Assembly: GCA_964017185.1 (NCBI GenBank)
Contig: OZ024877.1
Span: forward strand, 8,410,006 to 8,474,005
Origin: Rugalucina vietnamica
Lineage: Eukaryota > Mollusca > Bivalvia > Lucinida > Lucinidae
Length of the DNA: 64,000 bases
Direction: 5' to 3'
Within the stretch, counting starts at the first letter, position 1; every line of letters begins with the position of its first letter. Both the position numbers and the translations under genes were made by a program. The notes beneath the pieces are model-generated. The model was not told the DNA's origin. It ran no database searches and saw only the letters and a program-made list of their open reading frames with translations. Below are positions 53,765 through 64,000 of this stretch, one piece after another.

Positions 53765-54314
53765 ACAGGTATTTCGCCATGTTTCGCGGCGATATAGGAA
53801 ATTTTAACTTACCTGTTGTAAACGTTAAAAAACGAATTTCGCCGCGAAACACCGCGAAATTTCACCGCGAAAATCGGATTTTCGCGGCGAAAAATTTAAC
53901 CGATTAAACGTTTAATTTTTCCCTTGGCCGGTGAAATTTCGCGGTGGTTTTGCTGCGAAAAATCACAAGTGATCAGCGCGAACTGTGCAAAAGTGGGTTT
54001 TTAGCCATAACACCACTGTACATTAATATTGCAGTGATGTAAATCTTATATACATTAGTTTGGACTTCTTGTGCTTTAAACATTATTCCAAAGGAATTAG
54101 TTTGGTATGGTTCAACTGAATCACAAGAAACAAATGCTTTAAAGAACAACAAAGCAAACAACAAAAAAACATTTCTTAAAAATGCTATTTTCTCTTTATT
54201 ATTTTTAGTTTTTGTTACACTGCTAGAAGCTTATAAATAATCCTCATAACTGACCAAACATGATTCGGGCTATCGCTCCACCCCTCATTAAAATTCAAAA
54301 CAAATGTCAAAATC

Positions 54315-54746
54315 ATGGGAGTGGAAGTGATAGAGGATGAGACAGAGTTGAAACTAACAGAAACAATACTGGACATTATCAGGGAGAAGACAAAGGTCGA
54401 AATTAAACTGTCAGAGATAATAGCGATACATAGAATTCCATCAAAACATAATCCCCAGCCTGTACTGTTGAAGCTAAAGAACAACAGTGTAAAAACCAGA
54501 CTTATGAAACACAGAAAAATCATGAAGCAGAGTGGTAATAAACTGGTAGATGATGTCACAAAGAAAAACACTGAACTTATCACCAAGTTGCTCAAACATG
54601 ATAAGATAGACTCAGCTTGGTTTTTTAACGGGTTTATCTACGGAAAAACCAAGGAGGGGAGACGCCATCGATTTGACCTCTTCTCAAACATCGATGCCAT
54701 GATCAGTAAGAAGAAAGAGGGGGAAGATGATGAAGAAGATGAATAG
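54315..54746 (+). CDS. LINE ORF1-like RNA-binding protein (N-terminally short)
   Basis: 143 codons. The N-terminal part (EVIEDETELKLTETILDIIR, then IIAIHRIPS) resembles the RRM-like core of non-LTR ORF1 proteins. The C-terminal part (SAWFFNGFIYGKTKEGRRH, FDLFSNID) is a pattern common in ORF1-type retroelement proteins, followed by an acidic tail. An upstream stop at 54261 leaves little room for a coiled coil or zinc knuckles, so the protein is truncated or only partly recognised. It lies 2.8 kb upstream of, and in the same orientation as, the L1-like ORF2. Confidence 0.6.
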   Translation: MGVEVIEDETELKLTETILDIIREKTKVEIKLSEIIAIHRIPSKHNPQPVLLKLKNNSVKTRLMKHRKIMKQSGNKLVDDVTKKNTELITKLLKHDKIDSAWFFNGFIYGKTKEGRRHRFDLFSNIDAMISKKKEGEDDEEDE

Positions 54747-57403
54747 ACTTGATGGCCCAAACCATGACTACATTGTTTCTAAACTGACTGAAACTGGATA
54801 TTATATATACTTCAACAAACATTATTCTTTTTGTGTGTGAGTGAAGTCTGAGTGTGTAATATAGACAAAAAACAGTTTTCGATATAGTGTCAATTAAAAA
54901 TGGACTAGATAAGAAAAATACATAAGGGATATATATCTAGACAGATGATGGTGAGTTAAACGCTTTCTTCTACCTTTCAATTCTCTGTCCACTATTTCTA
55001 TTATGTTTCAATGATATGACAACTGGAAAACCCAATTGAAGATAAATCACACTGGCTACTTGCATCTTCCTGTTAAATACAGGGTTTGTATATTACAGCT
55101 GGGAACCAATGTATCTAAAGCAAATTTCCAAGGTCTTATAATAGGCACAAGCTAATCCTTTCACAATACAATACAAGGTGTCTGTGTGATTTATGGTCAA
55201 TGAGGTGCATACCTGTATATATAATAGAAATGTAATGCTACTTAAAATACTGTGACAATGTCAATGAATTACATAATAGTGAATGTTCAAACAAACTTCT
55301 GAATGAACAGATCAAGTACTAAACCCGCACAATACTAAACCAAACTGGTATCTGTTACAGACTAGACTTGGAATATAACCTAGTAAAATTAATAAATACA
55401 GGGTTTTTCCCATGACACAAATAATATGCATAATAATTAGCTCAGTGGCTCAGTCAACAATCAGCAATTTATTCTATTCAGTAGGCTGTTCTTTGGTGGC
55501 CCCCCACTGAAGGTCAAGTTATATTGTTGTTGAATGACTTTTGGTATCACAACTAGCATGTATGGCCATGTATTTTGAAAACTGCTATTCTCCTCAGCCA
55601 TTATTTTCTACTGATAGTAAGAATATATTCTTTTCTCCAAATGTAACATATTAGCCACATACAGGGGCTTGTAAGAGCCTCTTCAGGTCAGCTGTGCAGT
55701 GTAAAAAGGCCATTATCTCATGAGTAAACCCATTTCTACCCATTGTGATTGAATGACCAGTTACAGCTATTGATTTAAACAGTAATGTCTGAATCTTCAA
55801 TTTTCGTATTAAAACAGCAAAAGTCTATTGAACATCCTGAGGGTTTCCTTGCCATTAAACCACATACATGTACTTGAGCCAGTCCAGAGAAAGCATGTTT
55901 TGAGTAAAAAAAAAATATATATAATAACAAAGCAAAAAAGTCAACTAGTGGCAATTTAGCAGTTTGATCTCACTTAACAAAGTAAGATCCTGAAAACAGG
56001 CTTTCTCGAGCCTGAGCTGATATGATATAGCAATCCAAGGTCTCCTAGGGGATTAAGTTCAATTTAGTAAATGTACTAAATGTAGTGATTTATTATAGTA
56101 TTTTTTTTTTTTTTTTTTTTTTTGCTGTAGCCCAAACATTTTCTTTCCTGTTACAAATTTTCGCCTTTCGAAGGAAAGGACTTGTTTTTTCATTTTTCAA
56201 ATTTTTCTTATATGAATCTGAAGATTATAGATCTATGTAGAACTGAGAGCTGTTATGTTGACAATGATCTTGATATTTTCTCCATAAAATCTGTAACTAT
56301 GTGTGTTTTTTGATGTAGGTCAAAACGTTTGACAGAGATCCTTTGAAATAGTTATGGCATGACATGTCTCTATATCTAAGGTAAATATTCCAGTAAAGGG
56401 AAGCTGTTTTTCTCAACAAAACAAACACTATGATATTATGTAGCCTTGTATTACTTATGTCTGGATAGACAAACTTTGACAAATATTGTAGACTAAGATC
56501 AGCCTGTTCTTAATGGATCAGAATGAAAAGATTCTTTGACATTTAGACAACTCTATCTGATTGATGTAAATATAACCAATGCACAAAATCAGTTGAACAT
56601 CTTATTTTGAAAGTTTGAATTTGTATATTATACTAGTCAAGTTATAGAGAAAGCAAAATTGCAGAAATTGTGAAATACATGTATTTTAAATGAAGAGAAA
56701 CAAGAACATTTTATCAGTAATTAAAACAAGAAAATATTTATTCAAAACTGTCAGAAGTGATAGCACGAGAAAACTTGGTTGCAGGACCTGGTTTAGACTC
56801 ATATCAGTCTGTAAACTGCATGCATGTATAGGTGTAGATGTTTGACATTAAAAATTTAAGTGATACATGTATAGGGACTGTACTATCTATAAGAAATTCC
56901 AGTAATTAAACAGCTTAATAAATGTCACATTTTGTTGGCAGTGTATGCTATCAAGTTTTCTCATATAAAGATAAGATGTTTTAGATATACATGTAAAAGG
57001 ATGGTCAAAGGACATAATATTACTTTTACACAAGTGAGTGTTATTACATGTTTTAATAGTTGTTTTTTTGTTTTAGAAGTAACTATCTGAAAATTAACCA
57101 CATGAACATACTTTATGGAATGTAAGATACAGTTACTATAGTTCTAAATTTGACTCCTGAGTAAGAGGCTCTACAGGTCCAACTTGGGACAAACGAACAG
57201 GTGACCAGGCCAATTCAAAAGTCTTACCCTTGTAAAATACCGTAGGGAAAGTGCCACTTTATTACGTATTTCCTCTCAGTGAATCTCTTTAATAACAATA
57301 CCTTGTGTCTCATATGTTGGGAGTCAAATTATGACTATAGAATGTAGGATATAATTTGCTGTGTAAATCCAAGACATGTTATTTGAATCTGTTGTTACTA
57401 TGA
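54747..57403. other. 2.6-kb noncoding interval
   Basis: AT-rich, with a poly(T) run of about 23 at 56101-56123. A very decayed possible TGAGCC-family copy lies at about 56757-56960 (GCACGAGAAAAC, GGACCTGG, GTACTATC, AAGTTTTCTC). No coding region is supported. Confidence 0.45.
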
Positions 57404-57526
57404 TTGTATATTTGTATGTTGTTGTTCTATCTTGTCTTTCTTCTATACTTTCTGTCTTCCTTTATCTGTCATGCGGGATGGCCAACTCTATGTTTAGTCT
57501 ATCTAGAAAACTGTTTATATTTTTCA

Positions 57527-60500
57527 ATGGCTGAACTAAAAATACTGTCATTTAATGTTCAAGGATTGGGTGGAATAAAAAAGCAGAAAGATGTTTTTAA
57601 CTATTTGCAAAATAAAAATTTTGACATTTTTTGTCTGCAGGATACCCATTTTACAAAAGAGCAAGAAATACATATAAGGAATAGATGGGATGGAGACTGC
57701 TATTTTAGTGCGGCTCCTCAATCTAATGCTAGAGGAGTAGCAATATTTTTTGGAAAAAACATAGATTATAAAATTCATAGTCAAAAACAAGATAACAATG
57801 GTAACTTATTAATTTTAGATATAACTCTTTCTAATAAAAGATTATCCTTGATAAATATCTATGGACCTAATAAAGATGACCCAGCCTTTTATGAAAATTT
57901 ATTTAAAAATATAGGAGATATAGGAAATGAACAATACATCATCTGTGGAGATTTTAATCTTACACTGAATCCAAATATAGACTGTTTTAATTACAAGCAT
58001 TTAAACAATCCCAAAGCAAGAAACATTATAATTAATATGATACAGGAAAATAATCTTATTGACACATTTAGAGAACTTCACCCTACCCTAAAAAGATATA
58101 CTTGGAGACGTAAGACCCCCCTTAAACAATCAAGACTTGATTTTTTCTTAGTTACAGAAAGCATTGTAAACTCAGTCAAAAAGTCTAATATTGAAACTGG
58201 CTATAGATCTGATCATTCCATGGTAACATTAATATTAGCAATGGATAATTTTGAACATGGCAAATCTCTATGGAAACATAATAATTCTCTTTTAGCCGAC
58301 TCAGAATATCTCAAAATAATAAATGCCAAAATACAGGACATCAAAAAACAATATTGTCTACCTGTCTACAATCATGATACTATTGATGAAATTCCGGATG
58401 AAGAACTGCAGTTTGTAATTAATGATCAGTTATTTTTAGAAACAGTAATGATGGAAATACGAGGGAAATCTATATCCTATGCTTCATATAAAAAGAAAAC
58501 AAAAAATATATATGAACAAAATTTAATTGAACAAATTCAACATTTGGAAGATAATTTATCAGAAAGCAGCATCTCAGATCTAGAAGAATTAAAACTTGAA
58601 CTATGTAAATTAAGGGAAGAAAAAATGAAGGGATATCTGATTCGCTCAAGAGCAAATGATATTGAAAATGGAGAAAAACCCTCTAAGTTTTTTTGTAACC
58701 TAGAAACAAATAATTTCACAAGCAAAGTAATAAATGTGATAGAAAAGGAAGATGGTAAAATCATTACTGACCAAAAAGAAATTTTATCAGAAACATGTAA
58801 CTATTACAAGACTTTATATGAAAGTAAAGAAAATACATTAGAGGATGTAGATCTGAATGCCTTTATGCAAGATATGGATGTACCAAAATTAAATGAAGAA
58901 GAAGCTTTTAATTTAGAGGGAATGGTGACACTTAATGAAGCAGGTAAAACACTTAAAAATATGAAAAATAATAAAAGTCCGGGTACAAGTGGTTTCTCAG
59001 CTGATTTTTACAAAGTATTTTGGAGACAGTTGGGTACATTTGTAGTTAGAGCCATAAATTCTGGGTTTCAAGAAGGAGAACTTTCAGTTACTCAACAACA
59101 TGGTTTAATAGTGTGTATTCCAAAGGAAAATAAATGTAGAAATTATTTAAAAAACTGGAGACCCATAACTCTTCTAAATACTGTGTATAAAATCGCATCT
59201 GGGTGCATTGCTAATAGAATAAAAAAAGTATTAGATAAGTTAATAAACACAGATCAAACCGGTTTTATTGAAGGTAGGTTTATTGGTGAAAACACAAGAC
59301 TTGTTTACGACCTAATGCAATTTACAGAAGAACAAAACATTCCAGGGTTATTACTTCTCATAGATTTTGAAAAAGCATTTGACTCAGTGTCATGGTCTTT
59401 TATCAACAAAGTGCTAAAATTCTTTAACTTTGGACCTTCTATTATAAGTTGGATTAACATATTCAATAAAAATGCTTGTTCTGCAGTCACTCAGTGTGGA
59501 CATTTATCTCCCTTTTTTAAGTTAGGTCGTGGTTGTCGACAAGGCGACCCAATCTCACCTTATTTGTTCATTTTATGTGCAGAAATCCTCTCCATTAGGT
59601 TAAGAAACAATAAAAATATAAAAGGTATTAAAATAGGTAATATAGAACTTAAATTTTCACAATATGCAGACGATGCCTCAGCTTTCCTAGATGGATCAAA
59701 AACTTCCCTTGAGGAGACTTTACAGGAACTTGGAAATTTTGCAAACATATCAGGCTTAAAAACAAATTTTGATAAAACGCAAGTAGTTTGGATAGGAGCA
59801 AAAAAATACAGCACAGAGGCCATCAAAACAAGATGGAAACTTTCATGGGGAACAACTCAATTTAAATTACTGGGAATAATGTTTGATGTAGACTTAGATA
59901 AAATGATAAAAATTAACTATGCTGATAAAATAGCACAAATAAAAAATTCTATAAAAATATGGCGAAGAAGATTTCTTTCCCCCTTGGGGAAAATCACTGT
60001 TATCAAATCCCTCTTGTTGCCAAAAATAACTCATTTATTGACAGCTCTACCCAACCCTGACACAGAGACATTTAATGGTATAAGTGGCATTTTCTTTGAT
60101 TTTCTGTGGACTGGAAGAGCTAAAATAAAACACTCTGTAGTAGTTAAGCAATATTTTGAAGGTGGTCTTAATATGATAAATTTGGTCGCATTTAATCAAG
60201 CACTAAAAATAACATGGTTAAGACGTATTCTCCAAAGAGAGAGCAAATGGCAATTACTGATTAAAAAGCAGGTAAACATACAAAATGTTTTTTGTTGTGG
60301 CTCGGCATATATAGAATCAGCTTTGAATAACTTAAAAAATTGTTTTTGGAAAGATGTTTTTAAAGCTTTTGCAAAGTTTCAGCAACAGCTAAATGTTGAT
60401 TGGGATGAATCCAATCCTTACCAAACACCTATCTTTTACAATGAAAATCTACTAATTGGTGGCAAGAGTTTTTTCTACAAGTCATGGCAAGACAAAGGAA

Positions 60501-61324
60501 TTTTTTACATTCGCGATTTTATGGACAGTAATGGTAATTTTCTTAATTTGCATGCATTTTCTCAGTCAACAACAATAAATACAAATTTTCTAAAGTATCA
60601 AGGAGTCATTGAATGTCTTAGAAAATTTATGAAGAAAAAAGACAACAAGGGTAACACTAAAATGAATATGATTGGACCCATACTTCCAAAAGCAATAAAA
60701 TCAATACTTAAACAGAAGAAAGGCTCTCAAAATATTTATAATGTCTTAAATAAAAATAATGATGCACCATCAGGAAAAAATAGATGGAACCACATATATA
60801 ATATTGATGAAAAGTCATGGGAATATATATTTTTGGCCCCTTTTAAAATAACAAAGTGTACAAAGCTGAGATGGTTTCAAACATGCATAAATCACAAAAT
60901 TTTGGTCACTAATAAATTACTTTATCAGATGAAAATGATTGATAGTCCTACATGCTCTTTATGTCGTAATAACGAAGAAACTATTGAACACTTATTCTGG
61001 AAGTGCCCAAATACACAACAATTTTTAAATAAAGTAAAGGACAAATTTCAGGAAATCAGCGTCTCATTAAATTTGGATGAATGCAAATTTATTCTAGGGA
61101 TTTATCATCCAAACACATCAGACATTATCCAGTTTTTAATGCTTGTGGCAAAATACTACATCAATATATGCAAAGGCACTCATAAACATTTGACATTTCT
61201 AGAATATAAAATAAATGTCCAGTCCATATTGCAAAGTCACAAACAAATTGCACTAGAAAATAATAGATTGCAGAATTTTCTAGAAACATGGGCGCCGTTT
61301 AATAATTTGTTTGACATAAATTGA
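57527..61324 (+). CDS. L1-like LINE ORF2 (endonuclease/reverse transcriptase)
   Basis: Intact frame of 1,265 residues from the ATG at 57527, chosen because MAELKILSFNVQGLGG is the expected endonuclease start; the frame itself is open upstream to 57404. Endonuclease motifs: DTHF, GDFNL, SRLDFFLV and SDHSMV. Reverse transcriptase motifs: NWRPITLLN, LLIDFEKAFDSVSW, GCRQGDPISPYLF and the catalytic YADD at 59663-59674. The C-terminus has a CCHC-type cluster (Cys 60953 and 60962, His 60989, Cys 61004). The protein order and length fit the L1/Tx1 group. It would nick the target and copy its RNA there. The undamaged frame implies recent activity. Confidence 0.94.
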   Translation: MAELKILSFNVQGLGGIKKQKDVFNYLQNKNFDIFCLQDTHFTKEQEIHIRNRWDGDCYFSAAPQSNARGVAIFFGKNIDYKIHSQKQDNNGNLLILDITLSNKRLSLINIYGPNKDDPAFYENLFKNIGDIGNEQYIICGDFNLTLNPNIDCFNYKHLNNPKARNIIINMIQENNLIDTFRELHPTLKRYTWRRKTPLKQSRLDFFLVTESIVNSVKKSNIETGYRSDHSMVTLILAMDNFEHGKSLWKHNNSLLADSEYLKIINAKIQDIKKQYCLPVYNHDTIDEIPDEELQFVINDQLFLETVMMEIRGKSISYASYKKKTKNIYEQNLIEQIQHLEDNLSESSISDLEELKLELCKLREEKMKGYLIRSRANDIENGEKPSKFFCNLETNNFTSKVINVIEKEDGKIITDQKEILSETCNYYKTLYESKENTLEDVDLNAFMQDMDVPKLNEEEAFNLEGMVTLNEAGKTLKNMKNNKSPGTSGFSADFYKVFWRQLGTFVVRAINSGFQEGELSVTQQHGLIVCIPKENKCRNYLKNWRPITLLNTVYKIASGCIANRIKKVLDKLINTDQTGFIEGRFIGENTRLVYDLMQFTEEQNIPGLLLLIDFEKAFDSVSWSFINKVLKFFNFGPSIISWINIFNKNACSAVTQCGHLSPFFKLGRGCRQGDPISPYLFILCAEILSIRLRNNKNIKGIKIGNIELKFSQYADDASAFLDGSKTSLEETLQELGNFANISGLKTNFDKTQVVWIGAKKYSTEAIKTRWKLSWGTTQFKLLGIMFDVDLDKMIKINYADKIAQIKNSIKIWRRRFLSPLGKITVIKSLLLPKITHLLTALPNPDTETFNGISGIFFDFLWTGRAKIKHSVVVKQYFEGGLNMINLVAFNQALKITWLRRILQRESKWQLLIKKQVNIQNVFCCGSAYIESALNNLKNCFWKDVFKAFAKFQQQLNVDWDESNPYQTPIFYNENLLIGGKSFFYKSWQDKGIFYIRDFMDSNGNFLNLHAFSQSTTINTNFLKYQGVIECLRKFMKKKDNKGNTKMNMIGPILPKAIKSILKQKKGSQNIYNVLNKNNDAPSGKNRWNHIYNIDEKSWEYIFLAPFKITKCTKLRWFQTCINHKILVTNKLLYQMKMIDSPTCSLCRNNEETIEHLFWKCPNTQQFLNKVKDKFQEISVSLNLDECKFILGIYHPNTSDIIQFLMLVAKYYINICKGTHKHLTFLEYKINVQSILQSHKQIALENNRLQNFLETWAPFNNLFDIN

Positions 61325-61335
61325 TGGTATAAACT

Positions 61336-61518
61336 AGATCATCCAAGCAAAGGCCAAACAGTATGTGAGATTCTAGTTATGGTATTTTTCCTGATTGTCT
61401 GTGGAGTCTGGGCTAACCCCACACCAATAATATTAATGTAATGCATTATAAATAGACCAGCACAGATTCCACAGTGATCAGAACAGTAGTATCTGCAACA
61501 TCCTTTGCTTGGTGATCT
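61336..61518 (+). other. Long stem-loop in the LINE 3' UTR
   Basis: Outer arms GATCATCCAAGCAAAGG (61339-61355) and CCTTTGCTTGGTGATC (61502-61517) pair with a single bulge. Inner arms at 61391-61412 and 61464-61481 pair again around AGACTCCACAG-type sequence. It starts 12 bases after the ORF2 stop. Confidence 0.6.
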
Positions 61519-62002
61519 GAGCCTCAGTAAATAAATTTAATAGTTTACACAAAAATTAAACAAAGAAATTAAACCAGAAAAAAAATACATTCAAAAGTTA
61601 ACAACCACTGATTAATCCCAAGCACCTATCGAAACTACCACCCAAAAATCAACAGTAGCGAAATTGAAAAAAACAAAAACAAAACAACTTATGTCTAAAC
61701 AATGAAAAGATTACAAGAAAATAATTTTGGCCGACCCCGCATGACAGATCAGTCTTTCTCTTCTATGCTTCTTCCTCTCCTCCTGTCTCTACTCTAATTA
61801 AAAATGTGTGAAAATTTATTAAAAAGTACAAATCCAACAAACCCCATGCTTTTCAACCACTTGCTTCATAAACATAAAACTGAAAATGAATGTATGAATG
61901 CGAAAATGTGAGTGTAATTTTTCATTATAGTGCATGCATTGTAAACAGGTGAGGGGGATCCCCGACCCCCTCCTTGTATATAGCGGGGGAATAAATTCAC
62001 AC

Positions 62003-62048
<46 letters not shown>

Positions 62049-62254
62049 CAAAACAAAGACTAAGCAGCATTCATTTTACATGCAATTTATTGTAACATGT
62101 TTTCAAAATAAGACATGTGCTTTGTCCTAGGCTTTTGTAAAAAGTTTACTTGTCAGTGACAAAAACGGTGGTGTTTGTTCAATTTCCCTTTCACTGCAAA
62201 CCTCTCTGAAAGACTAAACAAGTTTCTTACCTTGCTAGTTCTTCACCATCCTTT
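61519..62254. other. 3' flank of the LINE with poly(A)
   Basis: Includes a pure A tract of about 38 bases at 62008-62045, a possible LINE poly(A) end. No gene recognised. Confidence 0.45.
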
Positions 62255-62680
62255 TCCTTGACAACGTCTCTGATGGCTTTGTTGTTGTTGGCAACAGTTG
62301 TCAATAGCAACAGGAAACAACTACGGGTCTCTTCCTCCATTCCTCGACCTAGAAACAAATATTGTTGTTGTTAGCAACAGTTGTCAATAGCAACAGGAAA
62401 CAACTCCGGGTCTCTATTCCTCCACTCCACCACCTAGAAACAAATATTGTTGTTGTTAGCAACAGTTGTCAACAACTCCAGGTCTCTTCCTCCACTCTAC
62501 AACCTAGAAACAAATATTGTTGTTGTTAGCAACAATTGTCAATAGCAACAGAAAACAACTTCTGGTCTCTTTCTCCATTTCATGACCTAAAAACAAATAT
62601 TGTTGTTGTTAGCAACAGTTGTCAATAGCAACAGGAAACAACTACGGGTCTCTTCCTCCACTCCACGACCTAGAAACAAA
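62255..62680. repeat. ~84-bp tandem repeat, about 5 units
   Basis: The words ACCTAGAAACAAATATTG, TTGTTGTTAGCAACAG and AATAGCAACAGGAAACAAC recur at 62347, 62432, 62502, 62585 and 62669 with one shorter (70-bp) unit. Confidence 0.88.
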
Positions 62681-62916
62681 TGAGCCACGTCATGAGAAAA
62701 CCGGATTTTCGCCTATGTGAAAAAAAGGCGCAGATCAGCTTTGCAGTAACTGCGAAGCTGATCAGAGCCTTTATTTTCGCTACACGGATAGTACAATCCC
62801 TCTTCTTCTTAAATCCAAAATTTCAAGCTTCTAGCCATCTTCTGTGGCTGCACAGGCCGGTATATGTGAAACCTGGTCGGAAATCCCGAAGACCAGTTTT
62901 CTCCTGTCACCACTCA
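62681..62916 (-). mobile_element. TGAGCC inverted-repeat element, copy 17
   Basis: Reverse orientation, type B, with central palindrome; right end worn to CCACTCA. AA flanks both sides. It lies in the last unit of the ~84-bp tandem repeat. Confidence 0.82.
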
Positions 62917-63094
62917 AATATTACCAGTTTTTCAGTGAAAAGACATAAACATTGTTGCTAATTAACCAAGTTAAAATTTTCTACTTTTTTTTTCGATTTA
63001 GACTCAGTTTTACATCCTTTTCACTCATATGTGAGGGATCAATCAGTAGGTGGAGCAAAAGAAGGGGACACCTGGAACACCTGCAGCTATCTCA

Positions 63095-63215
63095 GTCAGA
63101 GAAACTCGTCGAATACCAGGATTTCTGGGATTGCTGTTTTCCTTGATGTTGTTGTTGTATTGTAAATGGCTTTAAATACCCGCCACTGACAATGACTGGC
63201 ATTTCAAAACGAAGA
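63095..63215 (+). repeat. Dispersed ~130-bp repeat, copy 2
   Basis: Matches the reverse complement of 50262-50400. Confidence 0.6.
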
Positions 63216-63500
63216 GCATCTACCTCATTCAAATGCTTGCCATGAACAAGAATAAAAGATACCGTATTCGTTCTAATTAGCGCACAGTGCGCTTACTTTT
63301 TCAAAATAATTTAAAGTTAAGGTAACAAAAGTTTCGTTCTAATAAGCGCACACTAAGAACAACTAGAAATGCGTGTTTGTAAAACACTATGCCCCCAACT
63401 GTATGCTTGCCCCTAAACTGGCAGCTTGTATGATTCATTTCATTCGAATGAAGTGAAATTTAATTTCCTGAGGAAGCTGTTCGGTTGCCTCTGTTTTGAC

Positions 63501-63672
63501 CTCGATCCAGAAACAGAATGTAAGGTTAGAAATGGAGTGAAAATTTCAAAATCGAGTAATTTTGTCAAAGTTTGACGGAAAGTCCTCTCGATCCAGAAAC
63601 AGAATGTAAGGTTAGAAATGGAGTGAAAATTTCAAAATCGAGTAATTTTGTCAAAGTTTGACGGAAAGTCCT
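63501..63672. repeat. 86-bp direct tandem duplication
   Basis: 63501-63586 and 63587-63672 are identical or nearly so (CTCGATCCAGAAACAGAATG to TTTGACGGAAAGTCCT). A related piece appears at 63938-63990. Surrounding sequence to 64000 has no supported gene. Confidence 0.9.
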
Positions 63673-64000
63673 CAAAAGTTAATCAGGTGATCATCTTCTC
63701 GGCCCCAACCAGTATACCAAATATGAAGGCTCTAGCTTTAAAACTTTTTGAGATATCTTGCACACAAGATTTTCAAATTTTGTTTTGAAAGGGGCATAAC
63801 TCCAAACAGGGGCATAGCTCGGACATGAAAAAAAATATGGGTCAACTATTTTTTCATGAGAAATCTGTATATGAAATTTCAAAACCCTAACATTCACCTT
63901 TCAAAAGTTTCAAATTTCACCGAAAAGTGGAAAAATCAATCAAAATTTCAAAATTCCGTATTTTTGTCAAAATTTGACGGAAAGTTCTCAAAACTTAATC

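Larger units (their letters stand above)
51269..54018. mobile_element. 2.75-kb DNA element with perfect 25-bp ends
   Basis: Terminal inverted repeats start CAGTGGTGTTATGGCTAAAA and match over 25 bp at 51269-51293 and 53994-54018. TA lies directly outside each (51267-51268 and 54019-54020). Subterminal regions (about 51310-51455 and 53765-53965) are packed with TTTCGCGGCGAAA-type words. The interior holds a SINE and a duplicated tRNA-like segment but no recognisable transposase. Fits a Tc1/mariner-like or other TA-targeting non-autonomous element. Confidence 0.8.

Overview
The window looks like nuclear DNA of a marine invertebrate, most likely a bivalve mollusc. It is AT-rich. Its real genes are split by introns with GT/AG splice sites, and most of the sequence is transposable elements: non-LTR retrotransposons, Penelope-like elements, tRNA-headed SINEs, many short inverted-repeat elements and microsatellites. 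The bivalve assignment is inference from repeat style; no species marker was seen.

Layout. 1-3425 is the 3' part of a non-LTR retrotransposon with a long open RT frame and a (TATTC)n tail. 4184-6070 holds a TA-flanked inverted-repeat element, two copies of a hairpin element and SINE pieces. Two exon-like open segments (6537-6629, 7012-7082) may be the 3' end of an unknown gene. 8359-11773 holds a short inverted-repeat element, a 1.3-kb foldback and a Penelope-like (PLE) fragment. 11774-14074 is an element carrying a ~150-bp minisatellite. 14075-30202 is a nest of PLE copies, one of them split by a 7.2-kb element with ~0.4-kb terminal inverted repeats and a 5-bp target duplication. The best PLE reading frame is 27919-29586.

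31414-34369 is a gene or recent pseudogene for a secreted, helix-rich protein of unknown family, broken by one in-frame stop and one frameshift. 36829-47886 is a tandem cluster of three Ly6/uPAR-type three-finger protein cassettes with conserved exon phases; their introns are filled with transposons. 48199-51129 is dense in short repeats. 51269-54018 is a 2.75-kb DNA element with perfect 25-bp ends. 54315-54746 is an ORF1-like retrotransposon protein, and 57527-61324 is an intact L1-like ORF2. 61519-64000 holds poly(A), tandem repeats and small repeats only.

The only host genes I can support well are the three Ly6 cassettes and the broken secreted-protein gene. A ~230-bp inverted-repeat family starting TGAGCC occurs at least 17 times. 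One copy interrupts a PLE whose uninterrupted sequence is also present here, so its 2-bp target duplication can be read directly.
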